From positions 1 through 43,583 of the forward strand of contig JBBSEZ010000020.1 of NCBI GenBank assembly GCA_038239195.1: 43,583 nucleotides of DNA. Reading direction: 5' to 3'. Within the stretch, counting starts at the first letter, position 1; every line of letters begins with the position of its first letter. Origin of the DNA: JBBSEZ01 sp038239195. GTDB taxonomy: Bacteria; Planctomycetota; Planctomycetia; Gemmatales; Gemmataceae. A program made the translations under genes and the position numbers. This document shows, in pieces, positions 16,184 through 24,721 of this stretch. The notes below the pieces were generated by a model. The model had not been told where the DNA came from and searched no databases. It saw only the letters and a program-made list of their open reading frames with translations.

Positions 16184-18114
16184 ACGCGCGCCTCGACGCG
16201 CTCGCGCATCAATTGCGCGAGCAAGTCCTCGGCCTGGCCGCGCGTCAGCCCCTCGGCCAGGCGCAGCGGCAACTGCTGGAGCGCCTTCTCCGCCTCTTCC
16301 GGGCCCATCCCGGTGAGCGTGCGCATCAGCCCGACCAGCCAGTCGCGCGCCGGCAGCGGAAACGCGCTCACCTCCACGCCGTGCTCGGCCGAGGAGGGCT
16401 GGCGGCGCAGCAGACGATCGAGGTCGCTCAGGGCGATGATGCCCACCAGCCGGTCGCCTTCGCCGAGGCGCGCCGCGAGCAGGTAGGCAGGGGGCGGCGC
16501 CTCGGCGCGTAACAAGGCGAGGGGCTGGAGGCGGTAATCGACGGCGACGGCGCGGACGGCATGGCCGGCGAACGGGTCGTCCTTGTTGAGGACGAGGTCG
16601 ATGACGGCGAAGACGCGCTCGCGGAGCACGAACACGCTGGCGACGCGGTCGCCGAAGAGGCCGGCGACGAAGGCGGGGGCGGCCAGCGCCGGCACCGACA
16701 CCGCCAGGCGCACGTTGGCGGCGTCGTGCAGCATCTGGGCAAATTGGGGGTCGGTCAACAGCGGGACCACGCGCACCTGCGGTTGCAACTCGCGGGCCAG
16801 CAGCACCACCTCGAGGTTGGTCATGTCGTTGTTGGTCGCGGCCACCACGGCGCGGGCGCTGTCGGCGCGCGCCTGCCGCAGCACCTCCTGAACCCCGGCA
16901 TCGCCGATGACGACGGGCGCGCCCAACCGCCGCGCCGTCGTGACGAAGCGGTTGGCCGGGTCGCGCTCGACCACCACGACCAACTCGTGGCTGCGGAGCA
17001 GTTCCTCGACCAGGCGGAAGCCGATGGTGCTCAGCCCGCACACGATGACGTGCCCCCCGTCGGGGACGCGGCGCATCTCGAAGGCGCCGCCGAGGCGGGC
17101 CCGCAGCAGGTAGTTGGTCACGATGGCGGTGAACGCGGCCACGAGCACCGCGCCGAGGATGCGCAACACGCTGACGAACACCTGGATGCTCGGCGAGGTC
17201 ACGTAGTCGGGATCGCCGAGGCCCGCGCCGGAGGCGAGGATGGTGACGCTGCGCAAGAACGCGCTGGCGGTGTGGAACTTCTCTTCCAGGCCGAAGCGCA
17301 GCACGAGCGTGCTGGCGACGAGGACGAAGATCAACACGGCAGTGCAGGCGAGCGTGGCCCGATCGACGTCGGCGAGTGCGCGCCCCACGACGCGAGCCAT
17401 GCGGCGCGACCAACCGGCCCAGCGGAGGTCGATTTCGCCCTCTCGGCCTTCGCGCAGGAGCGGGCCCAGCGTGCGCGGCTCTCCGCACAGGACCAGGCGG
17501 TCCCCTGCCGCCAGGGGGGCTTCGACGTCCACCTCGAGCAGGAACAGCTCGGGGCCGGCGGCGGGCAGATGGGCGACGACGAGGGCCCCTTGCGCGCCGA
17601 CGAGTCGGCCGACCGGCTTGCCGATCGCCTCGGAGCTCGGGCCCACCGTCATCTCGACGATCTGTCTCATCTCCTCGCTGCCTTCGAGGCGGAACGCGCC
17701 AAGCCCCTGGCCCGTGACGGCCATCATGGCGAGCAGGGGCGCCGTCAGCATCGAGGTGCTCAGCGCGAAGACGTTCTGGACCGCCTTGCCGAGCCGGCCG
17801 AGCAGGTTCTGGTTGAACATGCGCAGCACCACGCGCACCTCGGGGCACAGGGCACGCACCATCAGTGCCGTCGAGACGTTGAGGAAGTCGTCGTTGGTCA
17901 GGATGAGCACGCCGCGCGCTTCCGCCACGCCGGCCGCCTCCAGCACCTCGCGGCGCCGGCAATCGCCCACCACCAGCTTCGTCCCCCCCAGGCGCGGGTC
18001 GTCGGGGCGCGCCAGCGTATCGATGACGACGACGGGCAGCCCGCCGGCGCGCAGGTATTCGAGGACGCGCGCCCCCATCCGGCCCAGGCCGCACAGGACG
18101 ATCGGTCGCTCCAC
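16153..18114 (-). CDS. Double-RCK, channel-like potassium transport/NAD-binding protein
   Basis: About 653 aa from a GTG at 18114, chosen because GAGAGGGGG precedes it. Upstream ATGs at 18156 and 18153 lack a well-placed site. Layout: RCK/TrkA-N domain 1 (PIVLCGLGRMGARVLEYL at the N-terminus), a RCK C-like segment, then two membrane helices (about 255-277 and 308-335) around a pore-like loop, then RCK domain 2 (HVIVCGLSTIGFRLVEELL) with a further C-terminal regulatory part. The pore loop reads SVTILASGAGLGD where potassium channels have TVGYGD, so selectivity may differ or be lost. RCK domains bind nucleotides and gate ion flow. The RCK-membrane-RCK order resembles CASTOR/POLLUX-type proteins. 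Confidence 0.82.
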   Translation of the reverse strand: MERPIVLCGLGRMGARVLEYLRAGGLPVVVIDTLARPDDPRLGGTKLVVGDCRRREVLEAAGVAEARGVLILTNDDFLNVSTALMVRALCPEVRVVLRMFNQNLLGRLGKAVQNVFALSTSMLTAPLLAMMAVTGQGLGAFRLEGSEEMRQIVEMTVGPSSEAIGKPVGRLVGAQGALVVAHLPAAGPELFLLEVDVEAPLAAGDRLVLCGEPRTLGPLLREGREGEIDLRWAGWSRRMARVVGRALADVDRATLACTAVLIFVLVASTLVLRFGLEEKFHTASAFLRSVTILASGAGLGDPDYVTSPSIQVFVSVLRILGAVLVAAFTAIVTNYLLRARLGGAFEMRRVPDGGHVIVCGLSTIGFRLVEELLRSHELVVVVERDPANRFVTTARRLGAPVVIGDAGVQEVLRQARADSARAVVAATNNDMTNLEVVLLARELQPQVRVVPLLTDPQFAQMLHDAANVRLAVSVPALAAPAFVAGLFGDRVASVFVLRERVFAVIDLVLNKDDPFAGHAVRAVAVDYRLQPLALLRAEAPPPAYLLAARLGEGDRLVGIIALSDLDRLLRRQPSSAEHGVEVSAFPLPARDWLVGLMRTLTGMGPEEAEKALQQLPLRLAEGLTRGQAEDLLAQLMRERVEARVYGGEPATSC

Positions 18115-18271
18115 GATGGCCCCCTCTCGGTTGGTGCGGGCGCGAACCGGCATCATCCTAGCCGAGACGGACGGCCGGGAGAAGCGGGGGGCACGTTCCT
18201 CTACCGCCCGCGGCGACTATCATAGCGGGGCGGCCCTTTCCCCAACCCTCACCCCGCGCCGGGCCCTTGCC

Positions 18272-19264
18272 ATGCCTCCCGAGCCCTCGCCCCTTCCTCG
18301 CGTCCTCGCCGACCTCCCGCTGGCGCCGGCCCTCGCCGAGATGCTGGCCGGCCGCGTCGAGCTTGTCCCCTGGCCGTCCGTGGGGGATGCCGGTGCGGGG
18401 GCCGTCGAGGCGATCTTCACCTACGGCCACCCGACGGTCGATGCGGCCCTGCTCGACGCGCTGCCGGCCGTTCGCGTCATCAGCAACTTCGGCGTGGGCG
18501 TCGATCACATCGACGTGGCGGCCGCGGCGTCCCGGGGCGTCCCCGTCGGCAATACGCCCGGCATCCTCGACGGGGCCACCGCCGACCTGGCCTTCGCCCT
18601 CCTCCTGGCGGCGGGGCGCCGGGTGGTCGAGGGGGACCGCTACGCGCGCGGCCCCGACTTCCTGCGCTACGACCCGTCTTACATGCTCGGGCGCGAGGCC
18701 CACGGGAGCACGCTCGGCATCCTCGGCCTGGGCCGCATCGGCGCGCAGGTGGCCCGGCGCGCCCGCGCCTTCGACATGGCCGTGCTGTATCACAACCGGC
18801 AGCGCCGGCCGGAGGAAGAAGCGCTGGGGGCGCGCTACGCCTCCCAGAACGAACTGCTGGCCTCGGCGGATTACGTCGTGCTCACGGTGCCGCTCACGCC
18901 CCAGACGCGCCACCTGATCGGGCGGGCGGAACTGGCACGCATGAAGCCGACCGCCATCCTCATCAACGTCGCCCGTGGGGCGGTCGTCGATACCGACGCG
19001 CTCGCGGAAGCGCTGGCCGCGCGCACGATTCGCGCCGCCGCGCTCGACGTGACCGACCCCGAGCCGTTGCCGCGCGACCACCCGCTCTTGCGGCTCGACA
19101 ACGTCCTCATCACGCCACACCTGGGCAGCGCGACCGAGCAGACGCGCCAGCGCATGGCGGAGGTCTCGGTCGAGAACCTGCTGGCCGGGCTCGCCGGCCG
19201 GGCCCTGCCGTTCCGAGTGGTCCCCTCCGGCGCGCCGGGCCCTGATTCGAGGAGGGCCCCATGA
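18272..19264 (+). CDS. D-2-hydroxyacid dehydrogenase (glyoxylate/hydroxypyruvate reductase type)
   Basis: 330 aa. The N-terminal catalytic part has VISNFGVGVDHIDVAAA and VGNTPGILDGATADLAFALLL. The Rossmann dinucleotide loop is LGILGLGRIGAQVARRA. The catalytic set is complete: Arg about 235 in INVARGAVVDTDAL, Glu about 264 in DVTDPEPLP, and His about 283 in ITPHLGSATEQTR. After strand beta-2 the sequence is YHNRQRR, whose Arg residues suggest NADP(H) preference. Family enzymes reduce glyoxylate or hydroxypyruvate. The ATG at 18272 has only a weak ribosome site. The stop overlaps the next start as ATGA, so translation of the two is probably coupled. Confidence 0.93.
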   Translation: MPPEPSPLPRVLADLPLAPALAEMLAGRVELVPWPSVGDAGAGAVEAIFTYGHPTVDAALLDALPAVRVISNFGVGVDHIDVAAAASRGVPVGNTPGILDGATADLAFALLLAAGRRVVEGDRYARGPDFLRYDPSYMLGREAHGSTLGILGLGRIGAQVARRARAFDMAVLYHNRQRRPEEEALGARYASQNELLASADYVVLTVPLTPQTRHLIGRAELARMKPTAILINVARGAVVDTDALAEALAARTIRAAALDVTDPEPLPRDHPLLRLDNVLITPHLGSATEQTRQRMAEVSVENLLAGLAGRALPFRVVPSGAPGPDSRRAP

Positions 19265-20865
19265 GCGCGCTCGAGAAACGAGGGCGCTTCACGCCCTTCA
19301 CCCTGGACAACGCCTGGATCATCGACTTCCCCGCCGAGCCGGGCGGCGTGCTCCGTCTCGCGCCGGGGCACGTTCACCTGTCCGCCAGGCTGTCGGTCTG
19401 CGACCGCGACGAGGAGAACTGGTACTGCGTGCTGGAGTGCGACGTCCGCCTCGCCGACGGGGAGGGCCGGCTGTGGCAGGCGACGTCCCACTTTCACGCG
19501 AGCGAGCTGCTCTACCCGCTCATCGACTTCTCGCGCAAACAGCCCGCGCGCTGGCTGCGGAAAGGCCCGGCCGAATGGCGGGAGGCCCTGAAACGGCGGC
19601 GCCTGGCCCAGGAGCTCGCGACGACCTACGACGACCGCTTCTACCGCTGCTTCTGGATCGACGGGACGGCCATCCCGATCCAGTTCAAGTACCTGGGCGC
19701 CGAGTTCGAGCTCGCCGCGCTGAGCGCGGATCGGCTGGTGGTGAGCGTTCAGCAGGTGTTCGGCTGCTGGAACGCGATGCCCCTGGAAGGGCCCGACGGC
19801 AGCCCGTTGCCGCTCCCGCCCTCGCGCCCCCCTCGGACGAAGGAAGAAGAGGAGGCCGAGATGGAGAGGCTCCTCAAGGAAGGCGAGGATGGCGACTACG
19901 ACCAACTGCCGACGCTGGCCTACGAGATCGACGCGGGCAAACTGCTGCTCCTGGACGGCGCCGCGAAGAACGAGGAAGGTTGGTTTACGCTCCCGGTGCC
20001 GCGCCCGCTCGTCTTCCGGCGCGTTCGCGGCCGGGCGGAGGCGCAACCCGGCGTGACGTTCCTGCCGGGGAAGCAGCCAACCCCCCTGGCGCCTGTTGCC
20101 GAGCCGACGCCGCAGACGTTCGTTCCTCTGGAATGGAAGCCCGAGGAGGCCTTCGACCTCCTGACCGACGCCGGTGGCTGGCTGCGCGTGGACGGGAGCA
20201 AGCAGGCCTGGCAGGTGAGCCTGGACCGCCAGCCCGGGAGCGCCGGGGAGCCCGTGGACGTGCTGTGCTGGCGCTCCCGCCTGGCCGACAGCAGCGGCGA
20301 CCTGTGGGAAGGCGCGTCGCTCTTCACGCCGGAGGCATTTTTCGAGGGGCTGGGCCATCTGGACCGGATCGAATGGCCCCGGTTCGTGGGCCCCGGCGAG
20401 GAGGGCGCCCCTGCGCCTGGGGAGCGGCGCCCTGGCCTGGAGGGCATCCGGGGGTTGCTCGACGACGGGGCCTGGCGTTACCTGTTCCTTGCCAACGAGG
20501 TAATCGCGTTCGCCGGCAACCGGCAGCAATTTCGGGTGGACGTTGAAATCAGAGAGGCGGACCTGTGGGTGTGCATCTCGGGGCTGGTGGGCCGGCGCCG
20601 GCCGATCGAGGTCGAGTACGACATCCCTTACGTGGTCCTCGATCCGGCCAAGCGGGCCGCGGAGGTGGCTGGCTGGGATCAGGACCGGCCCTTGCCGCCG
20701 CTGGGCTACCTGCTGGACTTCCGCAAGCTGGCCTTTCGCAACACCTCGTTCGCCGTCGATGACGGCTTCTGGCACAAGAACGCCATCCCCATTCCGGTGG
20801 TGTTCCGCCGCGTCGGCCGGGCCGATCCCGCGCCGGGGGCGCGCTTCGTCCTCGGGCCCCTGTGA
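19261..20865 (+). CDS. Unknown protein with two tandem copies of a novel domain
   Basis: 534 aa; the ATG overlaps the preceding stop (ATGA). I do not recognise the family. The two halves are related. RLADGEGRLWQATSHFHASEL corresponds to RLADSSGDLWEGASLFTPEAF, and YEIDAGKLLLLDGAA...LPVPRPLVFRRVRG corresponds to YLLDFRKLAFRNTSF...AIPIPVVFRRVGR. Each half also ends with a similar PG.RF.LG-like tail. A charged linker (RTKEEEEAEMERLLKEGEDGD, about 197-217) lies within the first half. The composition is rich in Trp, Phe and beta-forming residues. There is no signal peptide or membrane segment, so it is cytoplasmic. Coupling to a dehydrogenase gene suggests a metabolic context, but no function can be given. 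Confidence 0.8.
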   Translation: MSALEKRGRFTPFTLDNAWIIDFPAEPGGVLRLAPGHVHLSARLSVCDRDEENWYCVLECDVRLADGEGRLWQATSHFHASELLYPLIDFSRKQPARWLRKGPAEWREALKRRRLAQELATTYDDRFYRCFWIDGTAIPIQFKYLGAEFELAALSADRLVVSVQQVFGCWNAMPLEGPDGSPLPLPPSRPPRTKEEEEAEMERLLKEGEDGDYDQLPTLAYEIDAGKLLLLDGAAKNEEGWFTLPVPRPLVFRRVRGRAEAQPGVTFLPGKQPTPLAPVAEPTPQTFVPLEWKPEEAFDLLTDAGGWLRVDGSKQAWQVSLDRQPGSAGEPVDVLCWRSRLADSSGDLWEGASLFTPEAFFEGLGHLDRIEWPRFVGPGEEGAPAPGERRPGLEGIRGLLDDGAWRYLFLANEVIAFAGNRQQFRVDVEIREADLWVCISGLVGRRRPIEVEYDIPYVVLDPAKRAAEVAGWDQDRPLPPLGYLLDFRKLAFRNTSFAVDDGFWHKNAIPIPVVFRRVGRADPAPGARFVLGPL

Positions 20866-20875
20866 GGAATGCCCT

Positions 20876-21994
20876 TCACGCCGGGCTCGCCGCGAATTCC
20901 GACCGCAGTTGCCGCGCCGCCTCGCCCAGGGCCTTGAGCTTGGCGTACGCCTCATCGAGGGGGATGGGGTTGTTCCCGCTGGGGGCGAACCCGCAGTCGG
21001 GATTGAGGCTCAGCCGCCCCGCCGGGACGTGCCGCAGCGCCGCTCGCACGCGCTCGACGATCGTCTCCGGCGCCTCGCGCTCGACACAGCGCACGTCCAC
21101 GCAACCCAGCCCGAGCCTCATCCCTTCGGGCAGGCCGGCCAGCACGTCCACGGGCCCTGCCTGGGGCATGGCGAATTCGAGCGCCAGTTCGTCCACCTTC
21201 GCCCGGCACAGTTCCGGCCAGATCGGGCCGAAGTCCCCCCGCGCATCGCTTCGCCGCTCGATGTTGCCGCGACAGACGTGCAGGACGACATAGGCGCCTT
21301 GTTCGCGCAGAGGGCCTGCCAGGCGGTTGATGCTGTCGATGCCCAGGCGCAGTTCGGCGTCGGCGTCGTGGAACTGGCCGGTGCCCCAGTGGCTGCTCCG
21401 CTGTTCGCGGTATTTCGGATCGACGAAGTAGCCCAGCATCGGGTCGTCGAACTGCACGCAGTCGGCCCCCGCCGCCAGCACGTCCCGGGCCTCTTCGAGA
21501 AGCACCTCCTCGACGGCGCGCAGGAAGTGTTCGCGGCTGGGGTAGGCGGCGGCGGAGTGTTCGGGAGAGTAGAAGCGGCGCAGGACCACGTAGGCGCTGG
21601 GCAGGCTGACCTTGATCGCCCGGCCCGTCTGCTTGCGCAGGAAGGCGGCCCCGTCGGCGGCGATCGCCCCCCGGCGCCGCAGCGGCGCCACCGCGGCGGG
21701 CCAGCGGCGCGTGCGGCCCTCGATGAGGTCGGGCCGAAACCCCTCGACGCGCTCGTAGAAGACCTGGAAGTAGCCCTCGCGCCGCCATTCGCCGTCGCTG
21801 AGCACGTCGATGCCTGCTACCTCCTGGAGCGCGACGGCGAAGGGGATTGCCCGGTCGCAGGCCCGGTCCCACTCCGGCTGCGACAGGCGCCCCGCGAGGT
21901 GGTCCTGGAGAAGCTCGAGCAGCCAGGCCGGGCGCGGCAGGCTGCCGATGACCGAGGTGGGGAACAGGGGCAGGCGGTGGACGACGTTTGTCAT
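20876..21994 (-). CDS. MetE C-terminal-domain-like methyltransferase
   Basis: 372 aa starting MTNVVHRLPLFPTSVIGSLPRP; FPTSVIGSLPRP is the typical opening of the catalytic half of cobalamin-independent methionine synthase. Later landmarks are VLSDGEWRREGYFQVF, DCVQFDDPMLGYF, and the zinc-binding HVC in VVLHVCRGNIERR, with the last Cys in SLNPDCGFAP. CVDVRCVEREAPETI corresponds to the family VDVR motif. It lacks the N-terminal half of full MetE, as do the short archaeal-type and many planctomycete relatives. Methyl transfer to a thiol is expected; the donor and whether homocysteine is the acceptor are open. It is convergent with the unknown gene, only 10 bases away. Confidence 0.88.
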   Translation of the reverse strand: MTNVVHRLPLFPTSVIGSLPRPAWLLELLQDHLAGRLSQPEWDRACDRAIPFAVALQEVAGIDVLSDGEWRREGYFQVFYERVEGFRPDLIEGRTRRWPAAVAPLRRRGAIAADGAAFLRKQTGRAIKVSLPSAYVVLRRFYSPEHSAAAYPSREHFLRAVEEVLLEEARDVLAAGADCVQFDDPMLGYFVDPKYREQRSSHWGTGQFHDADAELRLGIDSINRLAGPLREQGAYVVLHVCRGNIERRSDARGDFGPIWPELCRAKVDELALEFAMPQAGPVDVLAGLPEGMRLGLGCVDVRCVEREAPETIVERVRAALRHVPAGRLSLNPDCGFAPSGNNPIPLDEAYAKLKALGEAARQLRSEFAASPA

Positions 21995-22123
21995 GGTTGG
22001 CTTCGAGCTCGCGGGAGGGAGGCGGGCCCTCCACTCCGATGATAAGCGAGGGCGCGCGGATTGCCCAGGACACGGCCGGTTCTCGTTTGCCCTTCCTCCG
22101 CCGCGCCGATTAGAATGCTCCTC

Positions 22124-23344
22124 ATGGAAACCACCCACTCCCTCCGCGAGCGCCTGCGCCAGGCGGTGCAGCGCGAGCGCCTGCTGGACACCGCCGTACA
22201 ACTGGTTTCGGTGCCGAGCCGCACCGGCGAGGGCGGCGCCGTCGCCGATCGGCTGGCGCGCCTCCTCAGCGCCGACGGCTTCACCGTCGAGCGCGCCGAC
22301 GCGGGGCACCCCACCGCCCCGGCGGTCATCGTCCGACTCGACAGCGGCAAGCCCGGCAAGGTCCTCCAGTTCAACGGCCATCTCGACACGGTCCACTTGC
22401 CGTTCGTCCCACCCGCCCTCGAAGGGGGCCGACTCACCGGCAGCGGCGCGTCCGACATGAAGGCGGGCATCGCCGCGGCGGTCGAGGCCGTGCGCGTGCT
22501 GCGCGACGTCGGCGCCCTGACGGGCGGGTCCGTCCTGCTGACCGCCCACGACCTGCACGAGGCGCCGTGGGGCCTGGGCCAGCAACTCGACCGGCTCATC
22601 GCCGACGGCGTGGTGGGCGACGGCGTGCTGCTGCCCGAGCCGCTGCGCGATCATCTCCCCCTCGTCGGCCGCGGCGCGGCGACGTGGAAGGTGGTCGTCC
22701 GCCGGCCGGGCGCGCCGGTCCACGAGGTGATGCGCCCGCTCGACGAGCCGAGCGTGCTGGCGGCCGGGGCCGAGCTGATCGCCCGCCTGGGGCTGTTTCA
22801 GAAAGAGCTGGAGGCGAGACGCGACCCCCAGGCGGGGAGCGAGAGCGTTTTCGTTGGCCAGTTCCACGGCGGGGAGATCTACAACCAGTATCCGCAGGAG
22901 TGCTGGCTCGAAGGGACGCGGCGGTGGCTGCCGGGCGCCTCGCGCCGGGAGGTGGAGGCCGAGTTTCGCGGCCTGCTCGACGAGCTCGCCCGCCGCACGC
23001 ACACCGCGACGTCGGCCGAGTTCCGCTTCATCCGCGACGCCTTCCGGTTGGCCGACGACGATCCGCTGGTGACGACGTTCCAGACTGCCTATGCCGAGAT
23101 CAGCGGGGCGCCCCTGCCGGTAGGGCCGAAGCCGTTCGTGGACGACGGGAACAGCTTCTATGGGCTGAAGGGGGCCCCCGCCATCACGCACGGCCCGCGC
23201 GCCGGCGGGCAGCACACCGTCCACGAGTGGGTGGACGTCGAGGACCTGGTGCGGGTGGCCTGGCTGTACGCCCTGACGGCCGTGCGGTACTGCGCGGCGA
23301 CCGATCCAGCGGGCCGGTTCGCCTCTCGTGCTACCGTCTCATAA
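22124..23344 (+). CDS. M20-family metallohydrolase (ArgE/DapE/CPG2-like)
   Basis: About 406 aa from METTHSLRERL; an alternative ATG lies 9 nt upstream and neither has a clear ribosome site. Zinc-site motifs: first ligand VLQFNGHLDTVHLPF, bridging Asp in GSGASDMKAGIAAA, and last His in APAITHGPRAGGQHTVHEW. The usual catalytic TxDEE is replaced by LLTAHDLHEAPWG, with the Glu of HEA in the general-base position, an unusual variant. The dimerisation domain lies in the middle (about 175-300). Members hydrolyse amide bonds in N-acylated amino acids or small peptides; the substrate is unknown. It is divergent from the MetE-like gene across 129 bases and lies 43 bases before the SDR gene. Confidence 0.87.
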   Translation: METTHSLRERLRQAVQRERLLDTAVQLVSVPSRTGEGGAVADRLARLLSADGFTVERADAGHPTAPAVIVRLDSGKPGKVLQFNGHLDTVHLPFVPPALEGGRLTGSGASDMKAGIAAAVEAVRVLRDVGALTGGSVLLTAHDLHEAPWGLGQQLDRLIADGVVGDGVLLPEPLRDHLPLVGRGAATWKVVVRRPGAPVHEVMRPLDEPSVLAAGAELIARLGLFQKELEARRDPQAGSESVFVGQFHGGEIYNQYPQECWLEGTRRWLPGASRREVEAEFRGLLDELARRTHTATSAEFRFIRDAFRLADDDPLVTTFQTAYAEISGAPLPVGPKPFVDDGNSFYGLKGAPAITHGPRAGGQHTVHEWVDVEDLVRVAWLYALTAVRYCAATDPAGRFASRATVS

Positions 23345-23372
23345 AACGAGGAGGGAGAACAAGGGCTCGCTC

Positions 23373-23380
23373 AAGGAGGA
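23373..23380 (+). promoter_or_regulatory. Strong ribosome binding site that fixes a GTG start
   Basis: AAGGAGGA lies 7 nt before the GTG at 23388. The protein then begins VRTLITGGAGFIGSH, exactly where SDR nucleotide-sugar enzymes start, so this GTG is preferred to upstream frames. Confidence 0.85.
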
Positions 23381-23387
23381 ACAAAAC

Positions 23388-24341
23388 GTGCGAACGCTCA
23401 TCACCGGCGGCGCGGGGTTCATTGGCTCGCACCTGTGCGAGCGCTTCCTCTCCCGCGGACACGAGGTGATCTGCGTCGATAATCTCATCACCGGCAGCCT
23501 CGCCAACGTCGAACACCTGCGCTCCCACGACCACTTCACGTTCGTGCGCCACGACGTTTCGCACCCGCTGGAGATCGACGGGCCCTTGACGAACGTCCTG
23601 CACTTTGCGTCCCCAGCCAGCCCCGTGGACTATCTGCAATATCCGATTCAGACGCTCAAGGTCGGCTCGCTCGGTACGCACAACACGCTCGGACTGGCCA
23701 AGCTCAAGGGCGCGCGCTACCTGGTTGCCTCGACCTCCGAGGTTTACGGCGACCCGCAGGTACACCCGCAGCGCGAGGACTACTGGGGACACGTCAACCC
23801 CATTGGGGTACGCGGCGTCTACGACGAGGCCAAGCGCTTTTCCGAGGCGATGGTGATGGCCTACCACCGCGCGCACGGGGTCGATACGCGGATACTTCGT
23901 ATCTTCAATACCTTTGGCCCGAGAATGCGACTCGACGACGGGCGGGTGCTGCCCAACTTCATGGGTCAGGCCCTGCGCGGCGAACCGCTGACGGTCTACG
24001 GCGACGGCTCGCAGACGCGCAGTTTCTGCTACGTGGACGACCTCGTCGAGGGCATCGAACGGCTGCTGAACGCCGACTTTCACGACCCGGTCAACGTCGG
24101 CAACCCCAGCGAGGTGACGATCCTGGAGTTCGCGCAGGAGATCTTGCAGCTCTCGGGGAGCAAGAGCCCCATCGAGTACCGCCCGCTGCCGCAGGACGAC
24201 CCGCGCGTGCGCCAGCCGGACATCACCCGGGCCCGGCAGCTGCTCGGCTGGGAGCCGCAAATCGACCGGCACGAAGGGCTCCAGCGGACGCTGGCGTACT
24301 TTCAGAAGAAGGTCGCGGCGGCGGGGGGAAGGGGCCGCTAA
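23388..24341 (+). CDS. UDP-glucuronate decarboxylase-like extended SDR
   Basis: 317 aa, a typical length. The Rossmann loop is TLITGGAGFIGSHLCERFL, then VICVDNLITGS. FASPASPVDYLQYPIQTLKVG is the signature stretch of UDP-xylose synthase-type enzymes. The catalytic residues appear in ASTSEVYGDPQVHPQ and GVYDEAKRFSEA (Tyr-X3-Lys). RIFNTFGPRMRLDDGRVLPNF and DGSQTRSFCYVDDLVEG complete the pattern. The enzyme would convert UDP-glucuronate to UDP-xylose with bound NAD, feeding polysaccharide or glycoprotein synthesis. The stop codon is inside the left arm of a strong terminator hairpin. Confidence 0.92.
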   Translation: MRTLITGGAGFIGSHLCERFLSRGHEVICVDNLITGSLANVEHLRSHDHFTFVRHDVSHPLEIDGPLTNVLHFASPASPVDYLQYPIQTLKVGSLGTHNTLGLAKLKGARYLVASTSEVYGDPQVHPQREDYWGHVNPIGVRGVYDEAKRFSEAMVMAYHRAHGVDTRILRIFNTFGPRMRLDDGRVLPNFMGQALRGEPLTVYGDGSQTRSFCYVDDLVEGIERLLNADFHDPVNVGNPSEVTILEFAQEILQLSGSKSPIEYRPLPQDDPRVRQPDITRARQLLGWEPQIDRHEGLQRTLAYFQKKVAAAGGRGR

Positions 24342-24388
24342 GCCGCAAGCGGCGAAACCCGCAGGGCCCGCCGCTTGCGGCTTAGCGG
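24335..24388 (+). terminator. 19-bp perfect hairpin terminator overlapping a stop codon
   Basis: The left arm 24335-24353 pairs perfectly with 24370-24388 across a 16-nt loop, then TTTT follows. The SDR stop codon (TAA, 24339-24341) is inside the stem. The AGCCGCAAGCGGC core with its following sequence recurs at 27431, so this terminator belongs to a dispersed repeat family. Confidence 0.85.
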
Positions 24389-24721
24389 TTTTGAATACCG
24401 GGGCGATCCCGCGCAGAAAAACCTTGACACTAGCCCCTGCAACCGTTCACATTAGACAAAGGAAAGGGGCCGAGGGCGTCACCCCTCTCGATCGACCGGG
24501 GCGGCGCGAAGGGAACCAAATCGCGGTCGTTCACGTCCCATGCGGGTGGAAGGCGCCATTCCAGCCTCCCAGGCGAACGGCCTGGCTTTCCCTCTGGCCT
24601 TGACTTCGTTCGTGTGCGGCCGGGCACGCCGCACCTTGGACCATGACTCGGAGCACCTCTCCTTACGACGAGGCACCGAGGTGGGTGGATTGAAACTTAC
24701 CTCCAGGCAGGAACTTCCAAC
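24389..24721 (+). other. 333-base leader ahead of the ExbB operon
   Basis: There is no convincing gene here. It contains the promoter at 24424 and then about 270 bases of leader before the exbB-like ATG, with AGGAAC as ribosome site at 24708-24713. The leader is long enough to hold a regulatory RNA structure, but I recognise no riboswitch. Confidence 0.5.
24424..24455 (+). promoter_or_regulatory. Putative promoter of the ExbB/ExbD operon
   Basis: A perfect TTGACA -35 box lies at 24424-24429, just after the terminator. The -10 is imperfect: TCACAT at 24448 (18-nt spacer) or CATTAG at 24450 (20-nt spacer). The position directly after the SDR terminator supports a fresh transcription start for the downstream operon. 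Confidence 0.5.

Noticed and set aside
16153..18156. ATG starts at 18156 and 18153 for the RCK protein
   Set aside because: They lack a well-spaced ribosome site and add a polar tail before the Rossmann strand; GTG at 18114 has GAGAGGGGG upstream.
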